Positions 8,830 through 18,568 are shown, counted from the first letter of the stretch. The stretch is 51,112 nt of DNA from an uncultured Methanobrevibacter sp. (GCA_900320515.1 ONSJ01000012.1:1-51112), one strand, 5' to 3'. The notes: generated by a model from the letters alone, not told the origin. A program made the numbers and translations.

Positions 8830-9900
8830 TTAGAATAAGTACATCTTAGCCAGCAAACCTACAATACACAGTAAGGCGGTAGCTCCCCAGTATGTCAAGA
8901 TAATCTTTACTTCAGACATTCCATAATGGTTTAATGTATGGTGCAAAGGCTCCACCGGCAATTTGATAATATGTGCCCTGTGCAATAGGCTAACAATAAC
9001 TGAAACAATCGGCACTCCCAATGCAAGAACTCCGAAGTATGGAATGTCACATACCAAAACGGCGGCCGCATAACCTGTACCCAATACAAATGATCCTGTA
9101 TCTCCCATGAATATTGATGCAGGATACTTGTTGAATACCAAAAATCCTAAACATATTCCTGCCAAAATCAAAAATGGCGGAATGATAGTTGCAGGTCCAA
9201 ACAGATAACCATAAATACAACATGAAATTGATGCGATTCCAACAATTCCCGCTGCAAGACCGTCCATACCGTCAATAAGATTTACTGAATTGATACATCC
9301 AAGAATTGCAATTACAACAACAGGAATGGCAAATATTCCTAATGTAAATCCTCCCAGTGTAGTAACAGCACCGGTGAATGCCAAAAACATTCCTAAAACA
9401 ATTTGACAAATGATTTTTTCAAGTTCTTCAGGCTCTGTCTTGATTGGAACCTCGCCGATTACCTCAACTTTGCCGTCTTTAAGCAAGTCATCCACTTCGG
9501 CCTTTGCCTTTGGAGTTGCAACACGAACTTCCTCTCCCGGCTCAACGTCCAATCTTCCTAAAGTGATGACCTCATCTGAAGTATTTACAACAATTTTCTG
9601 AATTTCCTTGACCTTAAGACCAATCAAATCGTCAACCAATCCTACAATTCCTCCGGCAAGCATAATGAATGATACAATCAATATTGGAATGTTCTGATAA
9701 TATAGTGAAATAACAAAGGAAAGAGTAAATAAAAATGCTATTCCTCCCATTGTAGGAGTGCCGCTTTTATGTCTATGTTCACTAACTATAGGATTGTCAG
9801 CAATCCTTGCTTTCAATAATATTCTTTTAATATACCATGTGAAGAATATTGTAGCACATAATGTTATTAAAAAAAGAATTAACATATCTGTATTATTCAT
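8830..9900 (-). CDS. MraY-like phospho-sugar transferase (pseudomurein lipid carrier step)
   Basis: 356 aa polytopic protein of the MraY/WecA family, transferring a phospho-sugar to a polyprenyl phosphate. Family motifs: HKSGTPTMGG (44-53), LVDDLIGL (88-95), NSVNLIDGMDGLAAG (204-218), FMGDTGS, and PLHHTLNHYG near the end. An unusual soluble insert of ~65 residues (about 98-162), containing PGEEVRV and VPIKTEPEEL, splits the membrane core and likely lies in the cytoplasm. It precedes the Mur ligase by 18 nt, as expected for pseudomurein precursor synthesis. The glycan substrate is inferred from neighbours. Confidence 0.88.
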   Translation of the reverse strand: MNNTDMLILFLITLCATIFFTWYIKRILLKARIADNPIVSEHRHKSGTPTMGGIAFLFTLSFVISLYYQNIPILIVSFIMLAGGIVGLVDDLIGLKVKEIQKIVVNTSDEVITLGRLDVEPGEEVRVATPKAKAEVDDLLKDGKVEVIGEVPIKTEPEELEKIICQIVLGMFLAFTGAVTTLGGFTLGIFAIPVVVIAILGCINSVNLIDGMDGLAAGIVGIASISCCIYGYLFGPATIIPPFLILAGICLGFLVFNKYPASIFMGDTGSFVLGTGYAAAVLVCDIPYFGVLALGVPIVSVIVSLLHRAHIIKLPVEPLHHTLNHYGMSEVKIILTYWGATALLCIVGLLAKMYLF

Positions 9901-9980
9901 TATACCACACTATATCATATTTTATTACTTTAATATATTTATTGATAATAGTATTTAATTATAACTTATAACACAGACTT

Positions 9981-11075
9981 TCAGATTAATTTTTCAACAA
10001 GATTTTCAAGTTCCTGTTTGGAGTTTGCCCTTGCAGTAACCCTCTGATAACCTTCAGGACCATGGACTACAAAATCATTGGCTTCAAAAGATTTGACAGG
10101 CTCGTTTGGTGCAGGACCTTGATAATTACCTATTGGAATTTCTGTTGAATAGAAATACTGAAGCTTGTCTGAAACATCGGATAGGCTGAACTCTCCAATG
10201 GCCATATTGACCAATTCGCATAATGAGTTTACTCCACATGTTGCGGTGGTGAGATACCTGGTGCCGTTAGGCCTTGTATTTACTTCAATTGCATATAGCT
10301 GGTCATTTTTTCTGGAATACATGAAATCCATTTCAAATATTCCATCAGAATCCAGATTCCTTGCCACATTATAGGCAGTGTGCTGAACGAGGTTGTTGTC
10401 CAGTCCTTCAACCATGCATGGACCTGTTTTTGTTTTATTCAGCGGATGGGTTCCTTCAAGGGTGGTTTCTCCCTTATATATTGGTGGAAGCGCCACATAT
10501 TCACCATTGAAACCTAAGACTTCAATGGATATCTCCGCACCTTCAATGAACTCCTCACATAATGCCTGGTCAAATTCCCTGAAATATTCCTCGACATCCT
10601 CGATTGACCTGGCAACCTTGATGTCCTTTCCGCCTTGTCCCTGACCTTGCTTTAGTACAACAGGAAAATCAATGGTCAACTCTTCAGGACCATTCAATAT
10701 CTGATAATTTGGTGTTGCAACACCTATTTCATTGTAAAATTCCTTAGTCTTAATCTTATCGGAAGTTAACTCAACTGCCCTAACGCCTGCGGCAACTACT
10801 GGGATTTCATATTCCGCTTCGAGCTCCTCCTTCATATGGGCGACATCAATCAACGGAGGGTCAATTCCAATCAACGGAACAACAGCATCAACCTTTTGCA
10901 TCAGTGCAACCTGTTTAGGCCCATCCATTCCACGCGGAACGATGAATACCTGGTCAGGCAAATCAAGGTTGATTGCATTCTCATTGGATTCTGTTAAAAT
11001 GCTTTCTATTCCTTTAGATCTTACATACCAATCTAAATCATCATATAATCTTGAACCGATAAACAATAGCTTCAT
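9981..11075 (-). CDS. ATP-grasp enzyme, carbamoyl-phosphate-synthase-like
   Basis: 364 aa. An N-terminal Rossmann-like domain (MKLLFIGS) is followed by an ATP-grasp fold: PVVLKQGQGQGGKDI (nucleotide loop), EEFIEGAEISIEVLG, and metal-binding IFEMDFMY and AIEVNTRPNGTRYL. ATP-grasp enzymes join a carboxylate to an amine or thiol through an acyl-phosphate. A carbamoyl-phosphate-synthase-like ATP-grasp protein accompanies the MraY and Mur ligase genes in Methanobacteriales, so a role in pseudomurein peptide formation is plausible, but the substrate is unknown. The start overlaps hycI by 4 nt, with GGGAT upstream. Confidence 0.82.
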   Translation of the reverse strand: MKLLFIGSRLYDDLDWYVRSKGIESILTESNENAINLDLPDQVFIVPRGMDGPKQVALMQKVDAVVPLIGIDPPLIDVAHMKEELEAEYEIPVVAAGVRAVELTSDKIKTKEFYNEIGVATPNYQILNGPEELTIDFPVVLKQGQGQGGKDIKVARSIEDVEEYFREFDQALCEEFIEGAEISIEVLGFNGEYVALPPIYKGETTLEGTHPLNKTKTGPCMVEGLDNNLVQHTAYNVARNLDSDGIFEMDFMYSRKNDQLYAIEVNTRPNGTRYLTTATCGVNSLCELVNMAIGEFSLSDVSDKLQYFYSTEIPIGNYQGPAPNEPVKSFEANDFVVHGPEGYQRVTARANSKQELENLVEKLI

Positions 11076-11554
11076 AATATAATCCCTTTTAGCTTTTCTA
11101 TAAATTCATTAGCAGACTTTTCAACTTCATTTGTTGGATTTGCTCCCCAATCCATGGTTTCAGGTTCGATGCCGACAAATATTATTCTGATTTCCGTGTC
11201 CTTTTCAAGGTATTTTACAAAGAAAGACAAAGACATCGAATGAGTTGAAAGGCCAATGTTTGCAAATTCTTTTTTATCCACCACTTGCATATGGCCAGGA
11301 TTGGAGTCCATCAGGCAGGCATCCACAATTATAAGGTGAGTGGGGTTTTCCTTTCTGATTTTGCCGGTGAAGTTTTCGGGCACGGTTCCGGCATCAATGA
11401 ATAAAAGGTTTTCGTTTTCAATGTTTTCACCCTTAAGCTTCTTTATGATAAATGGACCTACTCCATCATCACTTTTAAGCTCATTGCCTACTCCAAGCAC
11501 TATCAATTTTTCACAATCTGTCAAAAAATCGCTTAATTGAGATTCAAAGCCCAC
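11072..11554 (-). CDS. hycI: Hydrogenase maturation protease HycI
   Basis: 160 aa, normal length for [NiFe]-hydrogenase C-terminal endopeptidases. Family motifs are LGVGNELKSDDGVGP (20-34), the Asp of IIVDACL and STHSMSLSF, containing the conserved His. These residues contact nickel of the large subunit before the C-terminal tail is cut off. The start is GTG with AGGTG upstream. It overlaps the ATP-grasp gene by 4 nt although the functions differ. NikR, the nickel-dependent regulator, is two genes upstream. Confidence 0.92.
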   Translation of the reverse strand: MGFESQLSDFLTDCEKLIVLGVGNELKSDDGVGPFIIKKLKGENIENENLLFIDAGTVPENFTGKIRKENPTHLIIVDACLMDSNPGHMQVVDKKEFANIGLSTHSMSLSFFVKYLEKDTEIRIIFVGIEPETMDWGANPTNEVEKSANEFIEKLKGIIL

Positions 11555-11562
11555 ATTTTCAC

Positions 11563-12330
11563 CTACAGATATCGAGTTTTTATACTCTCAATCCCTTTTC
11601 CCATACTATACTTTATCTCTACATGTATAAAGTCATTTACCCTTACCCCCTTTTCATCGAGAGGTATCATCAATGGCGGATTTAACATTGGCAGAGGCCC
11701 TGCAATTATATCATCGTCAAGTATTGTGTAGGTTGTGATTTTCAACCCGTTGAGCAAGGCGTCCTTATTGGCTTTTAAGGTGAAATTGGAACTGAATTCC
11801 GGATCAATGTCATCTGAAAAGTTGAATTGGGAATATACCACCTCATCAGAAAGCACATCATATTCAGCCTCTTCGTCCCAGTGAATATGGTGCCTTTGCA
11901 TATTAACCAGTTCGACTGTGTTGATAATTCCCTGGGGGATTATCCTTCCGCCATCCTTCAGGAATCTCCTTGCATAATTAAGGACTGGAATCTCCTCCTC
12001 ATCAATCAGTGCTGTATCAAGCATCTCACAGACAATCAAATCGGCCTTTCTTGTGAATTCATGCTCCAAAACATCACTGTTGATTACTTTAACGTTGTCA
12101 AAACTGGCCAGATTTTCCTCTGCACATTTGAATGCCTTGAAATCCGCTTCTATGGAGATTACTTCCTCAAACTTTGAACTTAAAAAATATGATAAAACGC
12201 CACTCCCACAGCCCAAATCATATGCCAAATCGGTGTTTGAATCATACTGCTCAATAGCTTCATAAAAAACGGCCAACCTATCCGTATCCTTCAACAGGTC
12301 ATGATGATAAGGAGTGGTTTTGAATTTCAT
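11563..12330 (-). CDS. Class I SAM methyltransferase, PRMT-like
   Basis: 255 aa. The SAM-binding motif is AYDLGCGSGVLSYF (about 35-48) with a downstream acidic SIEADFKAF. The segment VCEMLDTALIDEEEIPVL resembles the double-E loop of protein arginine methyltransferases, and the C-terminal half looks like a beta-barrel. The substrate is unknown. A T-rich stretch separates it from NikR and there is no Shine-Dalgarno directly before the ATG. It lies 9 nt before hycI and is probably co-transcribed with it. Confidence 0.8.
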   Translation of the reverse strand: MKFKTTPYHHDLLKDTDRLAVFYEAIEQYDSNTDLAYDLGCGSGVLSYFLSSKFEEVISIEADFKAFKCAEENLASFDNVKVINSDVLEHEFTRKADLIVCEMLDTALIDEEEIPVLNYARRFLKDGGRIIPQGIINTVELVNMQRHHIHWDEEAEYDVLSDEVVYSQFNFSDDIDPEFSSNFTLKANKDALLNGLKITTYTILDDDIIAGPLPMLNPPLMIPLDEKGVRVNDFIHVEIKYSMGKGIESIKTRYL

Positions 12331-12356
12331 GCAAAAAAATAATAAAAAAAGAGAAG

Positions 12357-12806
12357 TTAGTGGGTGTGCGGATGGTCATGTGAGTGACCAGGTTCCTGGA
12401 AATCTTCTCCGTTTGCTGTACTTGTAAGTTTTACGTGTTCAACACCTTTAAGCCTCATTATCCTTTCGGTCAAATCACGAATTTCAGCAATATCCCCATT
12501 CACTACAACAATTTCCATACAGTATTTATCAGTCATGTGGATGTGCATGCTTGTATTGATTTCGTTTCTGAAGCTGTGCTGTATTTCTGCAAGGTTTTCC
12601 ATGACTCCTGTGTAGTGATGATCATATATGATTGTTATTATACCTATTCTTTGCCCCTCCATGGAATTCATCCATTGATATCTGACAATGTAATCTTGAA
12701 GTGCATCACGAATTCCTTTTGAACGAGACTGGTATCCTCTTTCCTTTAATACTTCGTCAAAATCTGCTAGTAATTTTTTAGGTAGTGACATACTTATTCT
12801 CATCAT
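12357..12806 (-). CDS. nikR: Nickel-responsive regulator NikR
   Basis: About 149 aa. An N-terminal ribbon-helix-helix (RISMSLPKKLLADFDEVL, with RSKGIRDAL) is followed by an ACT-like nickel-binding domain with His and Cys ligands: HHYTG, SMHIHMTDKYCMEIVVV. The C terminus is an extra His-rich tail (GHSHDHPHTH) that probably binds metal. NikR represses nickel uptake when nickel is plentiful; methanogens need nickel for hydrogenases and F430. ATGs at 12806 and 12803 are both possible. A TATA box (ATTTATAT on the minus strand) sits near 12862-12870. Confidence 0.93.
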   Translation of the reverse strand: MMRISMSLPKKLLADFDEVLKERGYQSRSKGIRDALQDYIVRYQWMNSMEGQRIGIITIIYDHHYTGVMENLAEIQHSFRNEINTSMHIHMTDKYCMEIVVVNGDIAEIRDLTERIMRLKGVEHVKLTSTANGEDFQEPGHSHDHPHTH

Positions 12807-12922
12807 AAAAAACACATCGTAATTTCAATAATTATATCAATATATAATTTTTAAGTTATATAAATATTATGATTAAATTAGAAAATAATATTACTTTGAT
12901 ATTAAGAAAAATGTAAAAAATA

Positions 12923-13390
12923 TTATCCAACAAGGAGATAATACTCCCCGTCGTCCTTATTAATTGATTTTAAAAGGCCTTTGTTTTGAAGAGACAATAT
13001 TATATGATACATCCTGAAATTGCTAAGTTCCAAATCCCCATACAACAAATGACCCTCTAAGGTATATTTAGAAACAAGATTCTTATCGTCAACCAACTCC
13101 TGAATAAGCTTATAGGAATCCTTTTCCTTTTGGTCCAATTCCAGCTCTTCCAGGTCCTTTTTGGAATTGACAGTGTTGATTTCCTTTTCGCTTTCAGATA
13201 AGTTTACCTTGTTATCCTTAAAAACAACCAAATCCTTATCCTGAAGCTCCTCTAAAATGTGAACCAAATCATATTCATGAAATCCAAGCTCCTTTCGCAG
13301 TATGCTAACTGGAACGCCTTCAGGATATTCGATATCATATATTTTGATTTGGTTTAGAACAACTTCTTCATTACGGGTAATGTTAATCAT
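12923..13390 (-). CDS. Putative DNA-binding protein with two winged-helix-like halves
   Basis: 155 aa, not recognised as a named family. Residues about 8-62 (VPVSILRKELGFHEYDLVHI, LQDKDLV) and 85-153 (SNFRMYHIILSLQNKGLL) each look like a winged helix-turn-helix, joined by a charged linker. It may be a Methanobacteriales-specific regulator. No metal or ligand motif is visible. It lies alone between NikR and an unknown gene, with weak Shine-Dalgarno signals. Confidence 0.6.
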   Translation of the reverse strand: MINITRNEEVVLNQIKIYDIEYPEGVPVSILRKELGFHEYDLVHILEELQDKDLVVFKDNKVNLSESEKEINTVNSKKDLEELELDQKEKDSYKLIQELVDDKNLVSKYTLEGHLLYGDLELSNFRMYHIILSLQNKGLLKSINKDDGEYYLLVG

Positions 13391-13446
13391 ATAATCAGCA
13401 AGTAAAATTGATATTAATAATTATAATTATAATAATACTTAAACAT

Positions 13447-14091
13447 TTAGGACAATTGCATTTCATTTTCAAGGGCTTTTGCTTCCTGCTTGTTTTTCTC
13501 AGCAACCTCTTCAGGAGTCAAGTTAACCGGCCTTGTGAAAAACAGCTCTATGTCATTGACAACCTGACATATGGACATGTGAACAAGCTCCTTTAGGGCC
13601 AAACTCTTTTCAACCCTGTTCATGGACTCGTCGGAGTAAATCCTATCCTTGTCATTATTATAGTCATTGCGTATTTTTTCCGGATCCAAATCGTTCTGAA
13701 GCTGAGATTCATCATAATCCTCAGTAAGAAGTAAAAAGCTGATCAGTTCATCCTTTTCATCACTGAAATCCTTATCTGGATTGTCTATTACATCATAAAA
13801 ATAGCCGCTTACAGACTGGAAAACATCTCGTGAAACATTGCCGTTTATGATATTGTCAATGAACAGTTCAAAAGTATTTGTTATGTAATATTTGCCGTTT
13901 TCCTCATATGTGCTGAAAACAAGTTCATTTTCAATGTTTGCAACATATTGAATTATTATAATGTCCTTTCCTTTTTCAAATGATTTTACATCAAATCTGG
14001 AATTTTTTAACTTATAATCACTATTAGTCTTTAAAGCATTTTCGACATTTTCAATGTCCTCTTTTGAAATCTCCATGAAATCTTCAGTCAT
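13447..14091 (-). CDS. Hypothetical acidic cytoplasmic protein
   Basis: 214 aa, rich in Asp, Glu and Asn, with no membrane segment and no motif I recognise. The C-terminal part (EVAEKNKQEAKALENEMQ) is probably helical. Start at 14091 with GGGGT about 8 nt upstream. Divergent from the DUF2115 gene with 77 bp between them. Base composition is like its neighbours. Confidence 0.65.
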   Translation of the reverse strand: MTEDFMEISKEDIENVENALKTNSDYKLKNSRFDVKSFEKGKDIIIIQYVANIENELVFSTYEENGKYYITNTFELFIDNIINGNVSRDVFQSVSGYFYDVIDNPDKDFSDEKDELISFLLLTEDYDESQLQNDLDPEKIRNDYNNDKDRIYSDESMNRVEKSLALKELVHMSICQVVNDIELFFTRPVNLTPEEVAEKNKQEAKALENEMQLS

Positions 14092-14168
14092 ATTCTTACC
14101 CCATTACATAATAGTTATGTCAAAGTAATTAATAGTTTTTATTAATTATAAATTTTATAAATAAAATC

Positions 14169-14720
14169 ATGATGCCGGAAGACATACTGGTTGAACTTGA
14201 AAAATTATCCGAAAATTCAGAAATCAGAAGATCACAGATAATGGAAATTCTAAAAAAATACGCACGCATCATATCCGTCCAGGATTTAATGCTGGCCACA
14301 GCTTATATAAGAAAAGACGGAGAATACATTCAAGAGCAATATCGTGAAAAATACCTGGAAATCTATATAAAGTATTTCATCATACGCATGAATGAAGTTA
14401 AGGAAAAAGAGGATTATGCCGATGAGGCAATTGACAAAACCGCATTGAACGAATCCTTTCCGTTACTTAAAAGAACATTTGAAACAGAAAGAATGTCCAA
14501 TGCAAAAGATGATAAGTTTCCACTGATTTATGTCATTACCGCTCTTTACACAACATTTATTTTAGAGGAACCTATTCACCCTGTTGGAAGCGAATTTCCA
14601 GGGAACCTATCTGTTGAAGAAATTGACGGAGAATATTTCTGTCCGGTGAAAGATAACCAAAAGGACAATCCCAATGCGATTTGCCACTTATGTCTTGCCG
14701 AGCAAACCCCAGATATATGA
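14169..14720 (+). CDS. DUF2115 / UPF0305 family protein
   Basis: 183 aa. Matches my recollection of the methanogen UPF0305 (DUF2115) family: a helical N-terminal half, FPLIYVITALYTTFILEEPIHP, and the C-terminal cysteines of YFCPVKD and ICHLCLAEQ, which could bind a metal or cluster. Function unknown. The TATA-like TTTATAAAT ends about 8 nt before the ATG, so the true start may be the ATG at 14172 or the message may be leaderless. It starts a plus-strand run of five genes. Confidence 0.82.
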   Translation: MMPEDILVELEKLSENSEIRRSQIMEILKKYARIISVQDLMLATAYIRKDGEYIQEQYREKYLEIYIKYFIIRMNEVKEKEDYADEAIDKTALNESFPLLKRTFETERMSNAKDDKFPLIYVITALYTTFILEEPIHPVGSEFPGNLSVEEIDGEYFCPVKDNQKDNPNAICHLCLAEQTPDI

Positions 14721-14729
14721 GGTGATGAT

Positions 14730-15257
14730 ATGAACATATGTCTTTACGGATCCGGAAGCAGAAAAATAGACAAAATTTACACTGACGAAGCTTATAAATT
14801 AGGTTGCAGAATGGCTGATGAAGGCCATACCCTTGTTTTCGGTGGTGGAGATACCGGAATGATGGGTTTCTGTGCAAAGGGAGTTCATGACAATGGAGGA
14901 AAATCAATTGGCATTGCACCGGAATGGATTAGTGAATTTGAACCGTTATGCCCGGAATGCTCCAAATTCATTTATGTTGATTCAATGGATGAGAGAAAAA
15001 ATGAGTTTTTAAACAATTCAGATGCATTCATTATTTCACCCGGAGGAATAGGGACTCTGGACGAATTTTTTGAAATCATCACACTGAAAAAGCTAAAGCG
15101 GCATGACAAGGAAATCATTGTGTTTAACATCAACCATTTCTATGACACCATGCTCGACATGATTGATGAGATGGGTGAGAAGGGTTTTTTGTATAAACAG
15201 GAAGAAATTTTTAAAACAGCAGAAGATATCGATGAAATCTTCAAATATTTAAGATAG
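14730..15257 (+). CDS. LOG-like / TIGR00725-type nucleotide-sugar hydrolase family protein
   Basis: 175 aa Rossmann-like protein of the SLOG/lysine-decarboxylase-like group. The signature PGGIGTLDEFFEI (about 104-116) is the PGGxGTxxE motif of LOG phosphoribohydrolases, and GSGSRKIDK and VFGGGDTGMMG form the nucleotide-binding loops. Plant and bacterial LOG enzymes cleave N6-modified AMP to base and ribose 5-phosphate; the substrate here is not known. GGTGAT directly precedes the ATG. It lies 9 nt after the DUF2115 gene. Confidence 0.85.
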   Translation: MNICLYGSGSRKIDKIYTDEAYKLGCRMADEGHTLVFGGGDTGMMGFCAKGVHDNGGKSIGIAPEWISEFEPLCPECSKFIYVDSMDERKNEFLNNSDAFIISPGGIGTLDEFFEIITLKKLKRHDKEIIVFNINHFYDTMLDMIDEMGEKGFLYKQEEIFKTAEDIDEIFKYLR

Positions 15258-15264
15258 TGATTGT

Positions 15265-17247
15265 ATGGAACATGTCAAAAAGTTCGAGACACCTCCAAGA
15301 ATTACATTAAAGAGAAGCATTCTGATATTCATTGGAAACGTGTTGGGAATATACATAATCAGTTTTTTCGGATTGGGCGTTACTGTAGGGGAGTTTGACG
15401 ATATCGCATTATTGGTTATTTTTATAAGTATAGTCAATGCGGTCTTATGGCCATTGCTGACCAAAATATTCATGCCATTTTTAGTTTTAACCTTTGGTGT
15501 CGGGTCGCTGATTTTGAATGGATTGCTGCTCGGATTATTTGCTCCGCTATTCGATATAGAAATCAAGGGAATGGCAATAATTCTTGCACCCCTTGCAATG
15601 GCAATCGTCACAACAATAATGTCTTCAGTGCTTACTATAGAAGAGGACTCCTCATATTACAGGTCCGTTTATAGGGACGCTAAAAGGAAACGAAAGGGAG
15701 AAGTCAAAAATTATCCCGGATTGATTATTGTTGAAATCGACGGGCTGTCATATGACGTGTTAAAGGAAGCCATTGACAAAGGATTGATGCCTAAAATCAA
15801 ATCAATGATTGACGACGGAACACATACGCTTCGAAAATGGGAAACCGACCTGTCTTCACAAACCGGCGCAAGCCAGGCAGGAATACTGCACGGAAACAAT
15901 ACAGACATCACCGCATTCAGATGGATTGAAAAGCAAAACAACAACCAGATGATGCAGTGTTCAGGTGTGAGCAAAGTCAAGACATTGGAGGAAAGAATCT
16001 CTGATGGGAACGGATTGCTTGTAGATAATGGCGCAAGCAGGTCCAATTTATTTTCAGGAGATACGGACAATGTCATCTTCACATTCAGTAAAATTTTAAA
16101 CCTCAGAAAATTATACAACAGAGCATGGTTTTCAGTTTTTTCAAATCCAAGTAATTTTGCGCGTATCGTCTTATTGTTCATAGCAGAAATGATTCTTGAG
16201 ATAATCTCCCAGATAAAACATAGGGTTTTAAATATCCGGCCTAGAATTAAACGTGGAATAGCCTATATTATAGTAAGGGCCGTAACCAATGTGTTTCTAA
16301 GAGAAATAAACACCTCAACATTGGTTGGAGACATGTTAGTTGGAGATATTGATGTAGCATACTCAACATATTTGGGCTATGATGAGATAGCTCATCATTC
16401 AGGAGTCCGTGACGAGGATTCATGGTTTGCGCTTAAGGGAATGGACAAACAGATCAGGCGTTTAGTCACTGCAACAAAATACACACCCCGAGATTATCAG
16501 TTCGTCATCCAATCAGACCATGGCCAGACAAACGGAGCCACATTCAAGCAGAGATACGGCGAGTCCTTTGAGGATTTTGTCAAATCCCTACTTCCAAAAG
16601 ACATGAAGATGTTTGCCAAAATGTCATCCAATGAAGACCACTACGCGGAATCCTTCATTCCATTAACCAAAAACAATGATGATTTGATTGATGAAAAGGA
16701 AATGAAAGACATGGGAGATTCTGAAGTTATTGTACTGGCATCAGGCAACCTTGCAATGATTTATTTGACCCAATGGAACTATAGGCTAACCTATGAAGAG
16801 ATCAATGAGTTTCTTCCGAATCTGATTCCCGGAATAATCAATAATGAGTACATCGGTTTCATTGTTGTTAATTCATCAGAACATGGGGATTTGGCTATTG
16901 GAAAAAATGGAACTTATTATCTGGATACCGACAGGATTGAAGGTGAAAATCCGCTTGAAGGATTTGGTAAAAACATCGCAGGACACATCAAAAGAAACGT
17001 GTCCTTCAAATACACACCGGACATTCTTGTCAACAGCTTTTATGATGCTGAAAAAGATGAGGTATGCGCTTTTGAAGAGCTGGTGGGAAGCCATGGCGGT
17101 GCCGGAGGAAGCCAATCAGAACCGTTTATCCTATATCCTTCAGATTGGGATATCGGCATGGATGAAATCATTGGCGCTGAAAATATCTATAAAATACTGA
17201 AAACAAGTCTGAAAAATCTGAAAGAAGGTGAAACCGATGATAAGTGA
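15265..17247 (+). CDS. Membrane-bound alkaline-phosphatase-superfamily phosphodiesterase with holin-like N terminus
   Basis: 660 aa. Four transmembrane helices (about 18-39, 46-64, 71-92, 99-122) resemble the phage holin IV-like module often fused to such enzymes. The rest is a type I phosphodiesterase/alkaline phosphatase fold: VEIDGL (metal Asp 159), SSQTGASQ (likely nucleophile Thr200), YLGYDEIAHHSG, QSDHGQT and GSHGG. It probably hydrolyses a phosphodiester or phospholipid head group; the substrate is unknown. Its 3' end overlaps the next gene, supporting an operon with the LOG-like gene. Confidence 0.85.
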   Translation: MEHVKKFETPPRITLKRSILIFIGNVLGIYIISFFGLGVTVGEFDDIALLVIFISIVNAVLWPLLTKIFMPFLVLTFGVGSLILNGLLLGLFAPLFDIEIKGMAIILAPLAMAIVTTIMSSVLTIEEDSSYYRSVYRDAKRKRKGEVKNYPGLIIVEIDGLSYDVLKEAIDKGLMPKIKSMIDDGTHTLRKWETDLSSQTGASQAGILHGNNTDITAFRWIEKQNNNQMMQCSGVSKVKTLEERISDGNGLLVDNGASRSNLFSGDTDNVIFTFSKILNLRKLYNRAWFSVFSNPSNFARIVLLFIAEMILEIISQIKHRVLNIRPRIKRGIAYIIVRAVTNVFLREINTSTLVGDMLVGDIDVAYSTYLGYDEIAHHSGVRDEDSWFALKGMDKQIRRLVTATKYTPRDYQFVIQSDHGQTNGATFKQRYGESFEDFVKSLLPKDMKMFAKMSSNEDHYAESFIPLTKNNDDLIDEKEMKDMGDSEVIVLASGNLAMIYLTQWNYRLTYEEINEFLPNLIPGIINNEYIGFIVVNSSEHGDLAIGKNGTYYLDTDRIEGENPLEGFGKNIAGHIKRNVSFKYTPDILVNSFYDAEKDEVCAFEELVGSHGGAGGSQSEPFILYPSDWDIGMDEIIGAENIYKILKTSLKNLKEGETDDK

Positions 17248-17887
17248 TGGAGAAGTTTTGAAGATAGCCGAAAGAATAGAGGATGCAAACAACATAGACA
17301 TTAAAGAAACTATCGAAAAGGCCTCAACTGCAGGCTATCTTGGTGAAGAACACTTTTACTGTACAGTTATTGAAGAAGGCGGAATTACACATATGGTGCC
17401 TGAAATTTTCGGAGATATGCACAAGTCCATGAAACTGGATAACCTGTACTTCGACATAATCTCCAAGGCACTGGACCATGAAGGCATTTACATATCCCTC
17501 GGATACTGCGCCACCAATCTACTTATTCAAGACGACAAATGTTCTGAAATTATAGAATATGATGATTATGACCTTGATGAAGACGAATACGAATATATGA
17601 TGGAATATGCCCTGATTACCGCTGATGACATTAAAAAGTTCAGGGTTTATGCAGAGGAAGGCATTGCTGGCCATGAGAGAATGGAGGATGTCGGACTGAT
17701 CATTAACATCATTGACGGAGATTACAAGGCTTATTTTGCACTAAGGTCAACAGACCAGTGCATGTCCAGCTTCAGAGTGCTTCCATTCACTGACAGGTAC
17801 CCGAAAGAACATCCCTTATCACTTATGAATCCGATCAACAAAATTTTGATTGAAATGATTGACAGAACAATAGTCAGAAATCTTTAA
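17237..17887 (+). CDS. Hypothetical protein downstream of the phosphodiesterase
   Basis: 216 aa, acidic, no membrane segment, and no family I recognise. The central DYDLDEDEYEYMMEY stretch is strongly acidic. The ATG at 17237 is preferred over the in-frame GTG at 17228, because AAGGTG (17224-17229) then acts as Shine-Dalgarno. Either start overlaps the phosphodiesterase gene, so translation is likely coupled. Confidence 0.65.
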   Translation: MISDGEVLKIAERIEDANNIDIKETIEKASTAGYLGEEHFYCTVIEEGGITHMVPEIFGDMHKSMKLDNLYFDIISKALDHEGIYISLGYCATNLLIQDDKCSEIIEYDDYDLDEDEYEYMMEYALITADDIKKFRVYAEEGIAGHERMEDVGLIINIIDGDYKAYFALRSTDQCMSSFRVLPFTDRYPKEHPLSLMNPINKILIEMIDRTIVRNL

Positions 17888-17891
17888 TTTA

Positions 17892-18506
17892 ATGAAAAAT
17901 ATACAATATATTATGCCTATCAAAAAAAATTACGCAATTGCAATAATGGATACTGAAAGAATTAACGAATTTGATGAAATCATATCCAAATACACCAATG
18001 CAATTAAGAAATCCTATTCACATATATTTTTTGACACACAGCCAGTCAGTTCAGAAGACATCACTCACGACATTACATTTTTCCGATTGGAAGGTGAAAG
18101 CGAATCCGTTTTGGATGAAAAAATAAACAAGATAATTGAAGAGCTAAACGAACTGGATTCAGATTATACCCTTAGAGATGAAGAGAGCGGAAAAATGATT
18201 GTAGCCATTGATTTTGTAGGCATGCTGATAATCAAGTTCAACGATATCGACCGTATCAGTGAAGGAACCTACAAAAGAATAGATGAATTGAAAAAAACAA
18301 AAGGGGAATTTGGATACTGTAAGGGATATAAACCTGATTTTCGTCCAATGGAAGGAAAACTCGTTGAAAATGTGAAAATTCATCCTGAAAAGATCTTCTT
18401 ATTTTCCGATTCAAGGGAAAACATTTTGAAATTAAAGGATTACCTGTCCGAAAAGGTTATTGAAATAGATTCAAATTTAAAAGTAGAGTTTAAGCCGTTC
18501 ACATAG
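17892..18506 (+). CDS. Hypothetical soluble protein
   Basis: 204 aa, predicted soluble with mixed alpha/beta pattern and no recognised motif. It follows the preceding gene by 4 nt, so it is probably the last gene of the 14.2-18.5 kb run. The 62 bp after it contain poly-A on the plus strand, which is the T-rich terminator of the convergent HEAT-repeat gene. Confidence 0.6.
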   Translation: MKNIQYIMPIKKNYAIAIMDTERINEFDEIISKYTNAIKKSYSHIFFDTQPVSSEDITHDITFFRLEGESESVLDEKINKIIEELNELDSDYTLRDEESGKMIVAIDFVGMLIIKFNDIDRISEGTYKRIDELKKTKGEFGYCKGYKPDFRPMEGKLVENVKIHPEKIFLFSDSRENILKLKDYLSEKVIEIDSNLKVEFKPFT

Positions 18507-18568
18507 TCTAAATCTTGCAATATTTAAAAAAAAATGTATGCAAAAAGAAAAAAAGTAAAGAAATAATA

